From Streptomyces qaidamensis (GTDB lineage: Bacteria > Actinomycetota > Actinomycetes > Streptomycetales > Streptomycetaceae), in the NCBI RefSeq assembly GCF_001611795.1, contig NZ_CP015098.1:7812001-7876000 (forward strand): a stretch of 64,000 bases of DNA, written 5' to 3'. The notes under the pieces were generated by a model. It had not been told where the DNA came from. It ran no database searches and worked only from the letters and a program-made list of their open reading frames with translations. Shown here piece by piece: positions 1 through 8,897 of the stretch. The position numbers and the translations under genes were made by a program. How positions within the stretch are numbered: the stretch's first letter is position 1; every line of letters starts with the position of its first letter.

Positions 1-993
1 CTGCGCACGGTCCCGGTCGCCGTCGACATCGCCCAGCGGGTGGCCCGGCTCGCCCCCGACGCCTGGGTCATCAACTTCACCAACCCGGCCGGCCTGGTCA
101 CCGAGGCCATGTCCCGCCACCTCGGCGACCGGGTCATCGGCATCTGCGACTCCCCGGTCGGCCTCGGCCGCCGTATCGCCCGGGTGCTCGGCGTGGAGAA
201 CCCGGGGGAGGCGTGGATCGACTACGTCGGCCTCAACCACCTCGGCTGGGTGCGCGCTCTGCGTGTCGCCGGCCGCGACGAGCTGCCGCGGCTGCTCGCC
301 GACCCCGACCTGCTCGGCTCCTTCGAGGAGGGCAAGCTCTTCGGTGCCGACTGGCTGCGCTCCCTGGGCGCGATCCCCAACGAGTACCTGCACTACTACT
401 ACTTCAACCGCGAGGCCGTACGCGCCTACCAGCAGGCCGAGAAGACCCGCGGCGCGTTCCTGCACGACCAGCAGGCCCGCTTCTACGCCGAGATGAAGAA
501 CCCGCACGCCCCCGCCCTGAAGGTCTGGGACCGCACCCGCGCCGAGCGCGAGGCCACGTACATGGCCGAGAACCGCGAGACCGCGGGCGCCGGCGAACGC
601 GACGAGGACGACCTGTCGGGCGGCTACGAGAGGGTGGCCCTCGCCCTGATGCGGGCGATCGCCCGGGACGAGCGCACCACCCTGATCCTCAACGTCCGCA
701 ACCGGCGCACACTGTCGGTCCTGGACGCCGAGGCCGTCATCGAGGTCCCCTGCCTCGTCGACGCCAACGGCGCCCACCCTGTGACCGTCGACCCGCTGCC
801 CGACCACGCCACCGGCCTGGTCTGCGCGGTCAAGGCGGTCGAGCGCGAGGTGCTGGCCGCAGCCGGCTCCGGCTCCCTCGCGACCGCCGTCAAGGCCTTC
901 GCCCTGCACCCGCTCGTCGACTCCGTCCATGTGGCCCGCAGGCTGGTCGAGGGCTACGCCGAGGTCCACCCCGGGTTGGCGTACCTTAGGTGA
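1..993 (+). CDS. Glycoside hydrolase family 4 enzyme (6-phospho-beta-glucosidase/alpha-glycosidase type), 5'-truncated by the window
   Basis: The window opens inside this gene, so the N-terminal NAD-binding half of the Rossmann domain is missing; 330 residues remain. GH4 enzymes cleave glycosides by an NAD- and Mn-dependent oxidation/elimination mechanism in the cytoplasm. Visible family marks are NFTNPAG at about residues 25-31, the Cys of ICDSP (residue 49) and the His of GLNHLGW (residue 80); these Cys and His are the usual metal ligands. The rest matches the GH4 C-terminal domain. It lies 71 bp upstream of a GH38 gene on the same strand, suggesting one glycan-utilisation transcript. The exact substrate (phosphorylated or not, alpha or beta) cannot be read from the fragment. 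Confidence 0.88.
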   Translation: MRTVPVAVDIAQRVARLAPDAWVINFTNPAGLVTEAMSRHLGDRVIGICDSPVGLGRRIARVLGVENPGEAWIDYVGLNHLGWVRALRVAGRDELPRLLADPDLLGSFEEGKLFGADWLRSLGAIPNEYLHYYYFNREAVRAYQQAEKTRGAFLHDQQARFYAEMKNPHAPALKVWDRTRAEREATYMAENRETAGAGERDEDDLSGGYERVALALMRAIARDERTTLILNVRNRRTLSVLDAEAVIEVPCLVDANGAHPVTVDPLPDHATGLVCAVKAVEREVLAAAGSGSLATAVKAFALHPLVDSVHVARRLVEGYAEVHPGLAYLR

Positions 994-1002
994 ACGCCGC
1001 TC

Positions 1003-1016
1003 GGTAAGCGCTTTCC
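1003..1016. promoter_or_regulatory. Candidate LacI-family operator
   Basis: GGTAAGCGCTTTCC is a near-perfect palindrome around AAGCGCTT (12 of 14 positions symmetric), just after the GH4 stop and about 50 bp before the GH38 start. LacI-family sugar regulators commonly bind sites with a central GCGC. It suggests the mannosidase/fucosidase genes have their own sugar-responsive control. No LacI gene lies next to it in the window, so the regulator is not identified. Confidence 0.45.
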
Positions 1017-1064
1017 CTCACCGCTTCCAGCCTGCTCGCTCTTCCCGTTTCCTGGAGACATCTC

Positions 1065-4000
1065 ATGCACGACGAAAGCCGCCGCATCGAGGAGCGCGTG
1101 CAGCGCCTTCACGACCAGCGCATCAAGACCGCGGTCTACGCGGCCACCGTCCCCTTCGAGGTGGAGGCCTGGCAGGCTCCCGGGGAGCCGGTCCCGTTCG
1201 AGGAGGCGGCCGCAGCCTCCTACGAGCCCTTCGCGATGGGCACCCCGTGGGGCCCGCCCTGGGGCACCACCTGGTTCCGCATGCGCGGACAGGTGCCCGC
1301 GGAGTGGGCCGGGAAGCGCGTCGAGGCCGTCATCGACCTCGGCTTCGTCGGCGACTGGCCCGGCAACCAGGCCGAGGCCCTCGTGCACCTCACGGACGGC
1401 ACCCCGCTGAAGGCCGTCAACCCGCTCAACCAGTACGTGGCGATCGCCAACCCCGCCCGCGGCGGCGAGACGGTCGACTACCTGGTCGAGGCCGCCTCCA
1501 ACCCGGACATCCTCGCGGACAACTTCTCGAAGACCACGCCCCTCGGCGACAAGCTGACCGCGGGCGACAAGCCGCTCTACACCTTCCGCGCCGCCGACAT
1601 CGCGATCCTCGACGAGGAGGTCTGGCACCTCGACCTCGACGTGCAGGTGCTGCGCGAGCTGATGCTGGAGCTCGGCGAGCACGACCCGCGCCGGCACGAG
1701 ATCGCGCACGCCCTCGACCGGGCCATGGACCTGCTCGACCTGGACGACGTCTCCGGCTCGGCTGCCGCGGTCCGGGAGGCGCTCAAGCCGGTGCTCTCCA
1801 AGCCCGCGCACGCCAGCGCGCACACGATCTCCGGCGTCGGCCACGCGCACATCGACTCCGCCTGGCTCTGGCCCATCCGCGAGACGAAGCGCAAGACGTC
1901 CCGCACCTTCTCCAACGTCACCTCGCTCGCCGACGAGTACGACGACTTCATCTTCGCCTGCTCCCAGGCCCAGCAGTACGCATGGGTGCGCGACAACTAC
2001 CCCAAGGTCTGGGCCCGCATCCAGGAGTCCGTCAAGAACGGCCAGTGGGCGCCCGTCGGCGGCATGTGGGTCGAGTCCGACGGCAACCTGCCCGGTGGCG
2101 AGGCCGTCGCCCGCCAGTTCATCCACGGCAAGCGGTTCTTCATGGACCACTTCGGCATCGAGACCAAGGGCGTGTGGCTGCCGGACTCCTTCGGCTACAA
2201 CGCGGCCTATCCGCAGATCGCCAAGCTCGCCGGGAACGAGTGGTTCCTCACCCAGAAGATCTCCTGGAACCAGACCAACCGGTTCCCCCACCACACCTTC
2301 TGGTGGGAGGGCATCGACGGCACCCGCATCTTCACGCACTTCCCGCCGGTCGACACCTACAACGCCCGTTTCAGCGGCGAGGAGATGTCCCGCGCGGTCC
2401 GCAACTACCAGGAGAAGGGCGGCGCCTCCCGCTCCCTGGCCCCCTTCGGCTGGGGCGACGGCGGCGGTGGCCCCACCCGCGAGATCATGGAACGGGCCCG
2501 CCGGCTGGCCGACCTGGAGGGCTCCGCGAAGGTCGTCGTCGAACACCCCGACGAGTTCTTCGCCAAGGCCCGCGAGGAGTACCCGGACGCGCCGGTATGG
2601 GTCGGCGAGCTCTACCTGGAGCTGCACCGCGCCACCTACACCTCCCAGGCCCGCACCAAGCAGGGCAACCGCCGCTCCGAGCACCTCCTGCGCGAGGCGG
2701 AACTGTGGGCGACCACGGCCGCGCTGCACGCGCCGGGCTACAGCTACCCGCACGAGAAGCTGGACCGGCTCTGGAAGACGGTGCTGCTGCACCAGTTCCA
2801 CGACATCCTGCCCGGCTCCTCCATCGCCTGGGTGCACCGCGAGGCCGAGGCCGAGTACGCCCGTGTCGCGCGGGAGCTGCACGCGCTGACGGCCGAGGCG
2901 GTGGCCGCGCTGGGCGCCGGGACGCCCCGCGTCTTCAACGCCGGCCCCTACGACCGGGCCGAAGTGGTCCGCACCGCAGACGGCGCACCGGTGTACGTGG
3001 AGGTGCCCGCGAGCGGCTCCGCGCCCCTCGCCGACACCGCGCCCCCACAGGCCGTGACGGTGGACGGCCTGGTCCTCGACAACGGACTGGTCCGCGTGGA
3101 GGTCGCCGAGGACGGCACCCTGTCGTCCGTCCGCGACCTGCGCGCCGGCCGCGAGGTGCTCGCCGAGCCGGGCAACCTGCTCCGCCTGCACACGGACCTG
3201 CCCAACTACTGGGACGCCTGGGACATCGACAAGCACTACAAGAACCGCTACACGGACCTCCTGGACGTTTCGTCCGTCACGGTCGTCGAACAGGACCCGC
3301 TGATCGGCGCCATCCGCGTCGAGCGGGCCTTCGGCAAGGGCTCCACGATCACCCAGACGATCACCGTCCGCGCCGGCAGTCCCCGGATCGACATCGAGAC
3401 GGACATCGACTGGCACGAGACCGAGAAGATCCTCAAGGCGGCCTTCCCGGTCGACATCCGCGCCCCGCACTCCTCCGCCGAGATCCAGTTCGGCCACATC
3501 CAGCGCCCCACGCACACCAACACCAGCTGGGAGGCGGCCCGCTTCGAGGTCTCCGGCCACCGGTGGGTGCACCTCGGCGAACCCGGCTACGGCGTAGCGG
3601 TCATCAACGACTCGACGTACGGCCACGACGTCTCCCGCACGGTCCGCGAGGACGGCGGCACCACCACCACCGTCCGTCTCAGCCTGGTCCGCGCTCCGCG
3701 CATCCCGGACCCCGAGGCCGACCAGGGCCGCCACCGCTTCACCTACGCCCTGCTGCCCGGCGCGACCATCGAGGACGCCGTCGCCGAGGGCTACTCCCTC
3801 AACCTGCCGCTCCGGGTGGCCGATGCGGCAGGCGCCCCCGAACCGGTCGTCTCCGCGGAGGGCGAGGGTGTGACCGTGGAGGCGGTGAAGCTCGCCGACG
3901 ACGCCTCCGGCGACGTCGTCGTACGGCTCTACGAGTCCCGCGGCGGCCGGGCCACCGGCACCCTGCGCACCGGGTTCCCGCTGGCCGGCGCCCAGATCAC

Positions 4001-4106
4001 CGACCTGCTGGAGCGACCGCTGGAGGAAGCGGAGATCACCGAAGGCGCCGTCGCCGTCACGCTGCGGCCCTTCCAGATCCTCACCCTCCGGCTGCGGAGG
4101 GGCTGA
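1065..4106 (+). CDS. Alpha-mannosidase, glycoside hydrolase family 38
   Basis: 1013 residues, a normal length for bacterial GH38 enzymes, which remove terminal alpha-mannose from glycans by a retaining mechanism using zinc. The zinc-site motif GHAHIDSAWLWP is at about residues 259-270 (His260, His262, Asp264), and the likely nucleophile is Asp339 in MWVESDGNLPGGE. The middle three-helix and the C-terminal beta-sandwich regions follow. There is no signal peptide, so it should act on imported oligosaccharides in the cytoplasm. The ATG start has GGAG 9-12 bp upstream. It is followed after 4 bp by a GH29 gene, whose ribosome-binding site lies inside the end of this gene, so the two are translationally linked. 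Confidence 0.95.
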   Translation: MHDESRRIEERVQRLHDQRIKTAVYAATVPFEVEAWQAPGEPVPFEEAAAASYEPFAMGTPWGPPWGTTWFRMRGQVPAEWAGKRVEAVIDLGFVGDWPGNQAEALVHLTDGTPLKAVNPLNQYVAIANPARGGETVDYLVEAASNPDILADNFSKTTPLGDKLTAGDKPLYTFRAADIAILDEEVWHLDLDVQVLRELMLELGEHDPRRHEIAHALDRAMDLLDLDDVSGSAAAVREALKPVLSKPAHASAHTISGVGHAHIDSAWLWPIRETKRKTSRTFSNVTSLADEYDDFIFACSQAQQYAWVRDNYPKVWARIQESVKNGQWAPVGGMWVESDGNLPGGEAVARQFIHGKRFFMDHFGIETKGVWLPDSFGYNAAYPQIAKLAGNEWFLTQKISWNQTNRFPHHTFWWEGIDGTRIFTHFPPVDTYNARFSGEEMSRAVRNYQEKGGASRSLAPFGWGDGGGGPTREIMERARRLADLEGSAKVVVEHPDEFFAKAREEYPDAPVWVGELYLELHRATYTSQARTKQGNRRSEHLLREAELWATTAALHAPGYSYPHEKLDRLWKTVLLHQFHDILPGSSIAWVHREAEAEYARVARELHALTAEAVAALGAGTPRVFNAGPYDRAEVVRTADGAPVYVEVPASGSAPLADTAPPQAVTVDGLVLDNGLVRVEVAEDGTLSSVRDLRAGREVLAEPGNLLRLHTDLPNYWDAWDIDKHYKNRYTDLLDVSSVTVVEQDPLIGAIRVERAFGKGSTITQTITVRAGSPRIDIETDIDWHETEKILKAAFPVDIRAPHSSAEIQFGHIQRPTHTNTSWEAARFEVSGHRWVHLGEPGYGVAVINDSTYGHDVSRTVREDGGTTTTVRLSLVRAPRIPDPEADQGRHRFTYALLPGATIEDAVAEGYSLNLPLRVADAAGAPEPVVSAEGEGVTVEAVKLADDASGDVVVRLYESRGGRATGTLRTGFPLAGAQITDLLERPLEEAEITEGAVAVTLRPFQILTLRLRRG

Positions 4107-4110
4107 CCTC

Positions 4111-5361
4111 ATGCCCATGCAGCCGTGGTTCGGGGACGCCAAGCTCGGCATCTTCGTGCACTGGGGCATCTACGCCGTCGACGGCGTCCAGGAGTCCTGG
4201 TCGTTCTACGACGACGTCGTCCCGCACGAGCAGTACATGTCCCAGCTCGACCGGTTCACGGCTGCCCGCTACGACCCGCGCGAGTGGGCGAGGCTCTTCG
4301 CGCGGGCCGGCGCCCGGTACGCCGTCCTGACCAGCCGCCACCACGACGGGGTCGCTCTGTGGGACACCGCGCACGGCGAGCTGAACGTGGGCCGTGACCT
4401 GATCTCCGGTTACGCCGAGGCCCTGCGCGAGCAGGGCCTGAAGGTCGGCCTCTACTACTCCCACTCCGACTGGAACCACCCCGACTACGCCTCCACCCGC
4501 AAGCCCGGCCGCCCGCCGGAGCTGGAGGACAACCGCTACTCCGAGGTCGCCGCCGAGTTCGAGGACCTGGAGGCCTGGGAGAGGTTCCTCGCCTACCGCG
4601 ACGGCCAGATCCGCGAGCTGACCCGCCGCTACCGGCCCGACCTGATGTGGTTCGACGGCGAATGGGACCGCAGCGAGGAGCAGTGGCGCATCCCCGAACT
4701 GGCCGCCCTCATCCGCTCCGAGGTACCGGACGTCGTCTTCAACGCCCGCATGCTGAGCGAGGGCGACTACGCCACCCCCGAGCAGGGCGCCCCCGTCCTC
4801 CCGCCGGAGGGCCCCTGGGAGCTGTGCCTCACGATCAACGACTCCTGGGGCCACCAGCACCACGACCACCACCACAAGTCCGTCGACCAGCTCATCCGCT
4901 ACTTCACCGAGACCATCGGCGGCGGAGGCAACCTGCTCCTCAGCGTCGGTCCGCGGGAGGACGGCACGATCACGGACGAGCAGGCGCGGCGGCTGGAAGG
5001 GCTCGGCGACTGGATCGCCCGGCACGCCGAAGCCGTCTACGGAACGGTACGAGGACTCCCGCCCGGTCACCACTACGGCCCGAGCACCCTCTCCAAGGAC
5101 CGCCGCACCCTCTACCTGACCCTCTTCGACGCCCCGCGCGCCGAGATCAACGTCCGGGGCCTGCTGAACAAGGTCCGCCGGATCTCGGTCCTGGGCAGCG
5201 GCACCGAACTGCCCCACCAGGTCACCGGCGGCCTCCACGAGACACCGGGCATCCTCTGGATCGCCCCGCCGCCCGCGGCCGACCTCGACCCGCACGCCAC
5301 GGTGCTGGCCGTCGAACTGGACGGCGAACTGGAGTTGTACCGGGGCGGGGGCCGCTTCTGA
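4111..5361 (+). CDS. Alpha-L-fucosidase, glycoside hydrolase family 29
   Basis: 416 residues with the GH29 TIM barrel from the start (KLGIFVHWGIY near residue 11, RHHDG near residue 76). The catalytic nucleophile is Asp182 in LMWFDGEWD. A short C-terminal beta domain with GTELP and an aliphatic ending follows. No signal peptide is present, which fits intracellular removal of alpha-L-fucose from an imported glycan. The start is ATG at 4111 with GGAGG inside the preceding gene. With GH4 and GH38 it forms a three-enzyme set suited to a mannose- and fucose-containing glycan; the importer is not in the window. Confidence 0.93.
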   Translation: MPMQPWFGDAKLGIFVHWGIYAVDGVQESWSFYDDVVPHEQYMSQLDRFTAARYDPREWARLFARAGARYAVLTSRHHDGVALWDTAHGELNVGRDLISGYAEALREQGLKVGLYYSHSDWNHPDYASTRKPGRPPELEDNRYSEVAAEFEDLEAWERFLAYRDGQIRELTRRYRPDLMWFDGEWDRSEEQWRIPELAALIRSEVPDVVFNARMLSEGDYATPEQGAPVLPPEGPWELCLTINDSWGHQHHDHHHKSVDQLIRYFTETIGGGGNLLLSVGPREDGTITDEQARRLEGLGDWIARHAEAVYGTVRGLPPGHHYGPSTLSKDRRTLYLTLFDAPRAEINVRGLLNKVRRISVLGSGTELPHQVTGGLHETPGILWIAPPPAADLDPHATVLAVELDGELELYRGGGRF

Positions 5362-5435
5362 CCCGTCGAATTGACCCACGATCACGGCGTTGGAATGCCC
5401 CCTGCCGTAGGTCGCCCGGCTCCCTAAAGTCGACG

Positions 5436-5489
5436 TCATGACGACGACACAGAACGAAGATGTCATGACGACGGCACGGAACGAAGCGG
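5436..5489 (+). repeat. 27-bp tandem duplication spanning the cupin gene start
   Basis: Two near-identical 27-bp units lie head to tail, each beginning GTCATGACGACG. Each contributes an ATG (5438 and 5465) in the same frame, so the protein begins with two related 9-residue segments, MTTTQNEDV and MTTARNEAG. Confidence 0.8.
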
Positions 5490-5983
5490 GGAACAGCAGC
5501 GGCTTCGCACCGGTCCTCACGCGCGCCGCCGAGGCCGAGACGACGCGCGACCCCAGCAGCGTGATGACCCTGCTCGCCGACTCCGTGAACACCGGCGGGC
5601 GGCTCACCAGCTACCGGTCGACATTCGCGGAGGGCGCGGTCGGCGCGCCCGCCCACCTGCACACCGAGGCGTCCGAGATGTTCTACGTGATCGACGGCGC
5701 GCTCCAGGTACTGGTCGGCGAGGAGATCACCGTGCTGCGAGCCGGCGACTTCCTTCTCGTACCGCCGCACACCCCGCACGCCTTCGCCGCCGCGCCCGGC
5801 GCGACGGCCGACGTGCTGTTCGTCTTCACCCCGGGCGCGGGGCGCTTCGACTACCTGCGGCTGCTGGGCCGGGTGATGCGCGGCGAGGCCGACCCGCAGG
5901 AGATCAAGGACTCCTCCGAACGCTTCGACAACCACTACGTCGACAGCCCCGCCTGGCGCGCGGCGCTCGCGGCCAGGACCTGA
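5438..5983 (+). CDS. Cupin-domain protein
   Basis: 181 residues with one conserved cupin barrel. Motif 1 is PAHLHTEASEMFYV (about residues 69-82) and motif 2 is PPHTPHAF (about residues 107-114); the His and Glu residues would bind a metal. Small cupins of this type serve as dioxygenases, isomerases or sensory proteins, so the reaction cannot be assigned. Two in-frame ATGs, 5438 and 5465, come from a 27-bp duplication. Neither has a clear ribosome-binding site. TAAAGT at 5425-5430 sits 7 bp before the first ATG, so a leaderless transcript is possible. The gene converges on the ATP-grasp gene with 4 bp between the stops. Confidence 0.82.
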   Translation: MTTTQNEDVMTTARNEAGNSSGFAPVLTRAAEAETTRDPSSVMTLLADSVNTGGRLTSYRSTFAEGAVGAPAHLHTEASEMFYVIDGALQVLVGEEITVLRAGDFLLVPPHTPHAFAAAPGATADVLFVFTPGAGRFDYLRLLGRVMRGEADPQEIKDSSERFDNHYVDSPAWRAALAART

Positions 5984-5987
5984 GACC

Positions 5988-7124
5988 TCAGAGGGGCAGC
6001 GCCTGGGCCGCCGCCCCGACCGAGCCGACCGGTTCGGCCGCCGTGGGCGCGGGTACCGCCGGCAGCGGATCCGCCGCCTCCGGCCGCTGCTGCGGCAGTG
6101 TCACCGGCCGCAGCGGACGCAGCCCCGACACCACCGTGTAGTCCTGGCCCAGGAACGGCGGAACCACCTCGCCCGGATCCTCGCCGAGGGCCAGCTGCAC
6201 GGCGGCCCAGGGGGCGTTGACCCCGCACAGCGACAGCTGGTGCAGCCCGCCGGCCGGGCGGGTGTTGACGTCCATGAGGACCGGACGGTCGCCGAACATC
6301 CGGAACTGGATGTTCGACAGGTAGTGCAGACCGAAGCCCTCAGCGATCCGCCGGGCCGGGTCCAGCCACTGCTCGTGCAGGGTGAAGCCCCGGCGGCGGC
6401 CGTTCTTGGTGCGGCCCACGGCCAGCCTGACCCGGTTGTCCGGCCCGGTCAGGCAGTCCACCGACACCTCGGGCTGCTCCAGACGCGGCATCACCAGCCA
6501 GTCGACCGGCTCCTCGGCCTGCCGCAGCGCCTCCAGAACCAGGTCCAGCGGCACGTACGGGCTCGGGAACCCGCTCAGCTGCATCAGCGAGAAGGGCGTA
6601 CGCGTGATCACCCGGAAGCCCACCCCGCCGGCCCCGGACGCCGGCTTGAAGCACGCCTTGTGCCCGCCGGCCTCCAACTCCTCGACAGCAGCCACGAGTT
6701 CGTCCTCCGAGCGGACCCGGTACCACGGCGGCACCGGCACGCCGATCGCCTGGACCGCCTCGTAGGCGATCACCTTGTCGTGGAAGACGGCCACGGCCTC
6801 GGGCGGTGGCGCCAGCACCGCGGTGCCGGCCGCCTCGAACTCGGCTCGGTGCGCGACGATCGCCGACTGGTGCAGCCGGGGCACGAACACGTCGATGCCA
6901 CGCCGCGCACACTGGTCGAGCGCGTATTCGACGTACCCGGCGGGAGACAGGTTCTCCGGCTCCAGCTCGGCGGTGTCGGCCGCGGCCAGCACCGGCGAGT
7001 CGGGGTCGCCGTGGGTGGCGTGGATCTCGACGGCCCGGTCGCTGGGATTTCTCCGCAGCTGATCCATGAAGAACACGTTCTCCGCGTACGTGCGGTTGAG
7101 CCAGACGCGTACGCGAGAGACCAT
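5988..7124 (-). CDS. ATP-grasp domain protein
   Basis: 378 residues. The central part resembles an ATP-grasp ligase: HDKVIAYEAVQAIGVPVPP at about residues 114-132, a Gly-rich ATP loop (PASGAGGVGFR), and acidic and Asn residues of the metal site in VLMDVNTRPAGG near residue 298. ATP-grasp enzymes join a carboxylate to an amine or thiol through an acyl phosphate. The N-terminus (RVRVWLNRTYAENVFF) looks like a pre-ATP-grasp segment of the kind seen in stand-alone actinobacterial ligases. The last 50 residues are Pro/Ala-rich and probably disordered. The substrate is not predictable from sequence or neighbours. Confidence 0.82.
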   Translation of the reverse strand: MVSRVRVWLNRTYAENVFFMDQLRRNPSDRAVEIHATHGDPDSPVLAAADTAELEPENLSPAGYVEYALDQCARRGIDVFVPRLHQSAIVAHRAEFEAAGTAVLAPPPEAVAVFHDKVIAYEAVQAIGVPVPPWYRVRSEDELVAAVEELEAGGHKACFKPASGAGGVGFRVITRTPFSLMQLSGFPSPYVPLDLVLEALRQAEEPVDWLVMPRLEQPEVSVDCLTGPDNRVRLAVGRTKNGRRRGFTLHEQWLDPARRIAEGFGLHYLSNIQFRMFGDRPVLMDVNTRPAGGLHQLSLCGVNAPWAAVQLALGEDPGEVVPPFLGQDYTVVSGLRPLRPVTLPQQRPEAADPLPAVPAPTAAEPVGSVGAAAQALPL

Positions 7125-7380
7125 GCAGGCCGCCTTTCACGGTTCGCGGGCAGGGCTGAGCAGCCCGTGCCCGGGCAGGAAAAGGGAGGGACACCAAACC
7201 GCCCCTGTGAAAGGGAAGTCGTAGCGGTGGTGTTGGGCCCGATCATACGGCTTCGGCGGGCCTCGTCGTGCAACGCGCGTGTGAAGGAATTCTCCGGCCA
7301 CCGCTCCGGGCCGCTCTTGCTCCCCGTCGCGCGGATGTGATCTCTTGGTGACGTCCGGGTGCGCGCGGAGGGGGCGAGAG

Positions 7381-8241
7381 GTGACATCGACGGCCGGTGG
7401 CGCCGCACAACTGCTGGCCATCAGCGATCTGCACATCGGATACCCGGAGAACCGCGCCCTCGTCGAGGACATGCGGCCCGGGACGGACGACGACTGGCTG
7501 CTCGTGGCCGGTGACGTCGCGGAGACCGTGGCGGACATCCGCTGGACCCTGAAGACGCTCGCGGCCCGCTTCCGCAAGGTCGTGTGGGTGCCCGGCAACC
7601 ACGAGCTGTGGACCCATCCGAGCGACGCCGTCACCCTGCGCGGTGTCGCCCGGTACGAGTATCTGGTCGAGATGTGCCGCGAACTGGGCGTGACGACACC
7701 CGAGGACTCCTACCCGGTCTGGGAGGGCCCCGGCGGGCCGGTCGCCGTCGCGCCGCTGTTCCTGCTGTACGACTACTCGTTCCTGCCGGCCGGCTGCACG
7801 ACCAAGGAGCAGGGCCTGGAGTACGCGCAGGGCACCGGGATCGTGTGCACCGACGAGTACCTGCTGCACCCCGATCCGTACCCGAGCAGGGAGGCCTGGT
7901 GCCGGGCCCGGGTCGCCGAGACCGAACGCAGACTCGCCGCACTGCCGGACGGCCTGCCGGTGATCCCCGTCAACCACTACCCGCTGCACCGGCATCCGAT
8001 GGACGTGCTGTGGCACCCCGAGTTCGCCATGTGGTGCGGCACGGACCTGACCGCCGACTGGCACCGCAGGTTCCGCGTGCACACGATGGTCTACGGCCAT
8101 CTGCACATCCCTCGTACCACCTGGCACGAGGGCGTGCGCTTCGAGGAGGTGTCGGTGGGCTATCCGCGTGAGTGGAGCAAGCGGTCCGGACCGCCGGGGC
8201 GGCTGCGGCGCGTCCTGCCGAGAGAGGGCGAGGAGCTGTGA
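7381..8241 (+). CDS. Calcineurin-like metallophosphoesterase
   Basis: 286 residues from the GTG at 7381, chosen because GGAGGGGG lies 8 bp upstream; an upstream in-frame GTG at 7345 has no such site. The five metallophosphoesterase blocks are visible: SDLHIG near residue 15, AGDV near 41, GNHELW near 71, NHYPLH near 199 and GHLH near 239. The enzyme would hydrolyse a phosphomono- or diester with a dinuclear metal centre in the cytoplasm. Its TGA overlaps the GTG of the phosphopantetheinyl transferase gene, indicating coupled translation. As I recall, the same pair occurs in S. coelicolor next to SCO6673, which hints at a conserved shared role. Confidence 0.9.
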   Translation: MTSTAGGAAQLLAISDLHIGYPENRALVEDMRPGTDDDWLLVAGDVAETVADIRWTLKTLAARFRKVVWVPGNHELWTHPSDAVTLRGVARYEYLVEMCRELGVTTPEDSYPVWEGPGGPVAVAPLFLLYDYSFLPAGCTTKEQGLEYAQGTGIVCTDEYLLHPDPYPSREAWCRARVAETERRLAALPDGLPVIPVNHYPLHRHPMDVLWHPEFAMWCGTDLTADWHRRFRVHTMVYGHLHIPRTTWHEGVRFEEVSVGYPREWSKRSGPPGRLRRVLPREGEEL

Positions 8242-8897
8242 TCGAGGAACTGCTGCCGGAGACCGTGGTCGCCGTGGAGGCCTACGGCCACGAGGACGCG
8301 GACACTCCGCTGTTCCCCGAGGAGGCGGCGCTCCTGACCCGGGCGGTCGCCAAGCGGCGCAGGGAGTTCGCCGCCGTGCGCTCCTGCGCCCGCCGCGCCA
8401 TGGACAAGCTCGGCGTGCCGCCGCAGCCGGTTCTGCCCGGGGAACGCGGCGCCCCCCGCTGGCCGGCCGGGCTGACCGGCAGCATGACCCACTGCGACGG
8501 CTACTGCGCCGCCGCCCTGGTCCGCGCCACCGACCTCGCGTCCCTCGGTATCGACGCCGAGGTCCACGGCCCGCTGCCCGAGGGCGTCCTGCCGTCCGTG
8601 TCCCTGCCGGCCGAGGCGGACCGGCTGCGCAGGCTCGCGGCCGTACGCCCCGACATCCACTGGGACCGGCTGCTGTTCAGCGCCAAGGAGTCCGTCTACA
8701 AGGCGTGGTTCCCCCTCACCGGGAAGTGGCTGGACTTCATGGAGGCCGACATCGAACTCACCGCCGACGGCACCTTCCGCGCGACGTTGCTCGTCCCCGG
8801 CCCACGGGTGGGCAACCGACGCGTCGGCCGCTTCGACGGCCGCTGGACGGCAGGGCGGGGTCTGATCGCGACGGCGATAGCGGTACCACACGCCTGA
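8238..8897 (+). CDS. 4'-phosphopantetheinyl transferase, Sfp/EntD type
   Basis: 219 residues from GTG 8238, which overlaps the stop of the metallophosphoesterase gene (GTGA). The enzyme moves 4'-phosphopantetheine from CoA to a Ser of carrier proteins in fatty-acid, polyketide and nonribosomal peptide synthases. The magnesium-binding GIDAEV motif (Asp106, Glu108) and FSAKESVYKAW (Lys150, Glu151, Lys155) are both intact. It resembles the broad-range Streptomyces enzymes Svp and SCO6673, so it may serve secondary-metabolite synthases elsewhere in the genome. A strong hairpin lies 55 bp downstream. Confidence 0.93.
   Translation: MIEELLPETVVAVEAYGHEDADTPLFPEEAALLTRAVAKRRREFAAVRSCARRAMDKLGVPPQPVLPGERGAPRWPAGLTGSMTHCDGYCAAALVRATDLASLGIDAEVHGPLPEGVLPSVSLPAEADRLRRLAAVRPDIHWDRLLFSAKESVYKAWFPLTGKWLDFMEADIELTADGTFRATLLVPGPRVGNRRVGRFDGRWTAGRGLIATAIAVPHA

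Noticed and set aside
929..4330. Very long open frames of over 1000 codons on both strands across the mannosidase and fucosidase genes
   Set aside because: They are shadows caused by high G+C: no motifs, Arg/Pro/Ala-rich composition and no ribosome-binding sites, while the GH38 and GH29 frames carry complete catalytic motifs.
7133..7213. CCTTTCAC and GTGAAAGG inverted repeat upstream of the ATP-grasp gene
   Set aside because: Only 8-bp arms 65 bp apart; similar words occur by chance, and no consistent promoter layout was seen.
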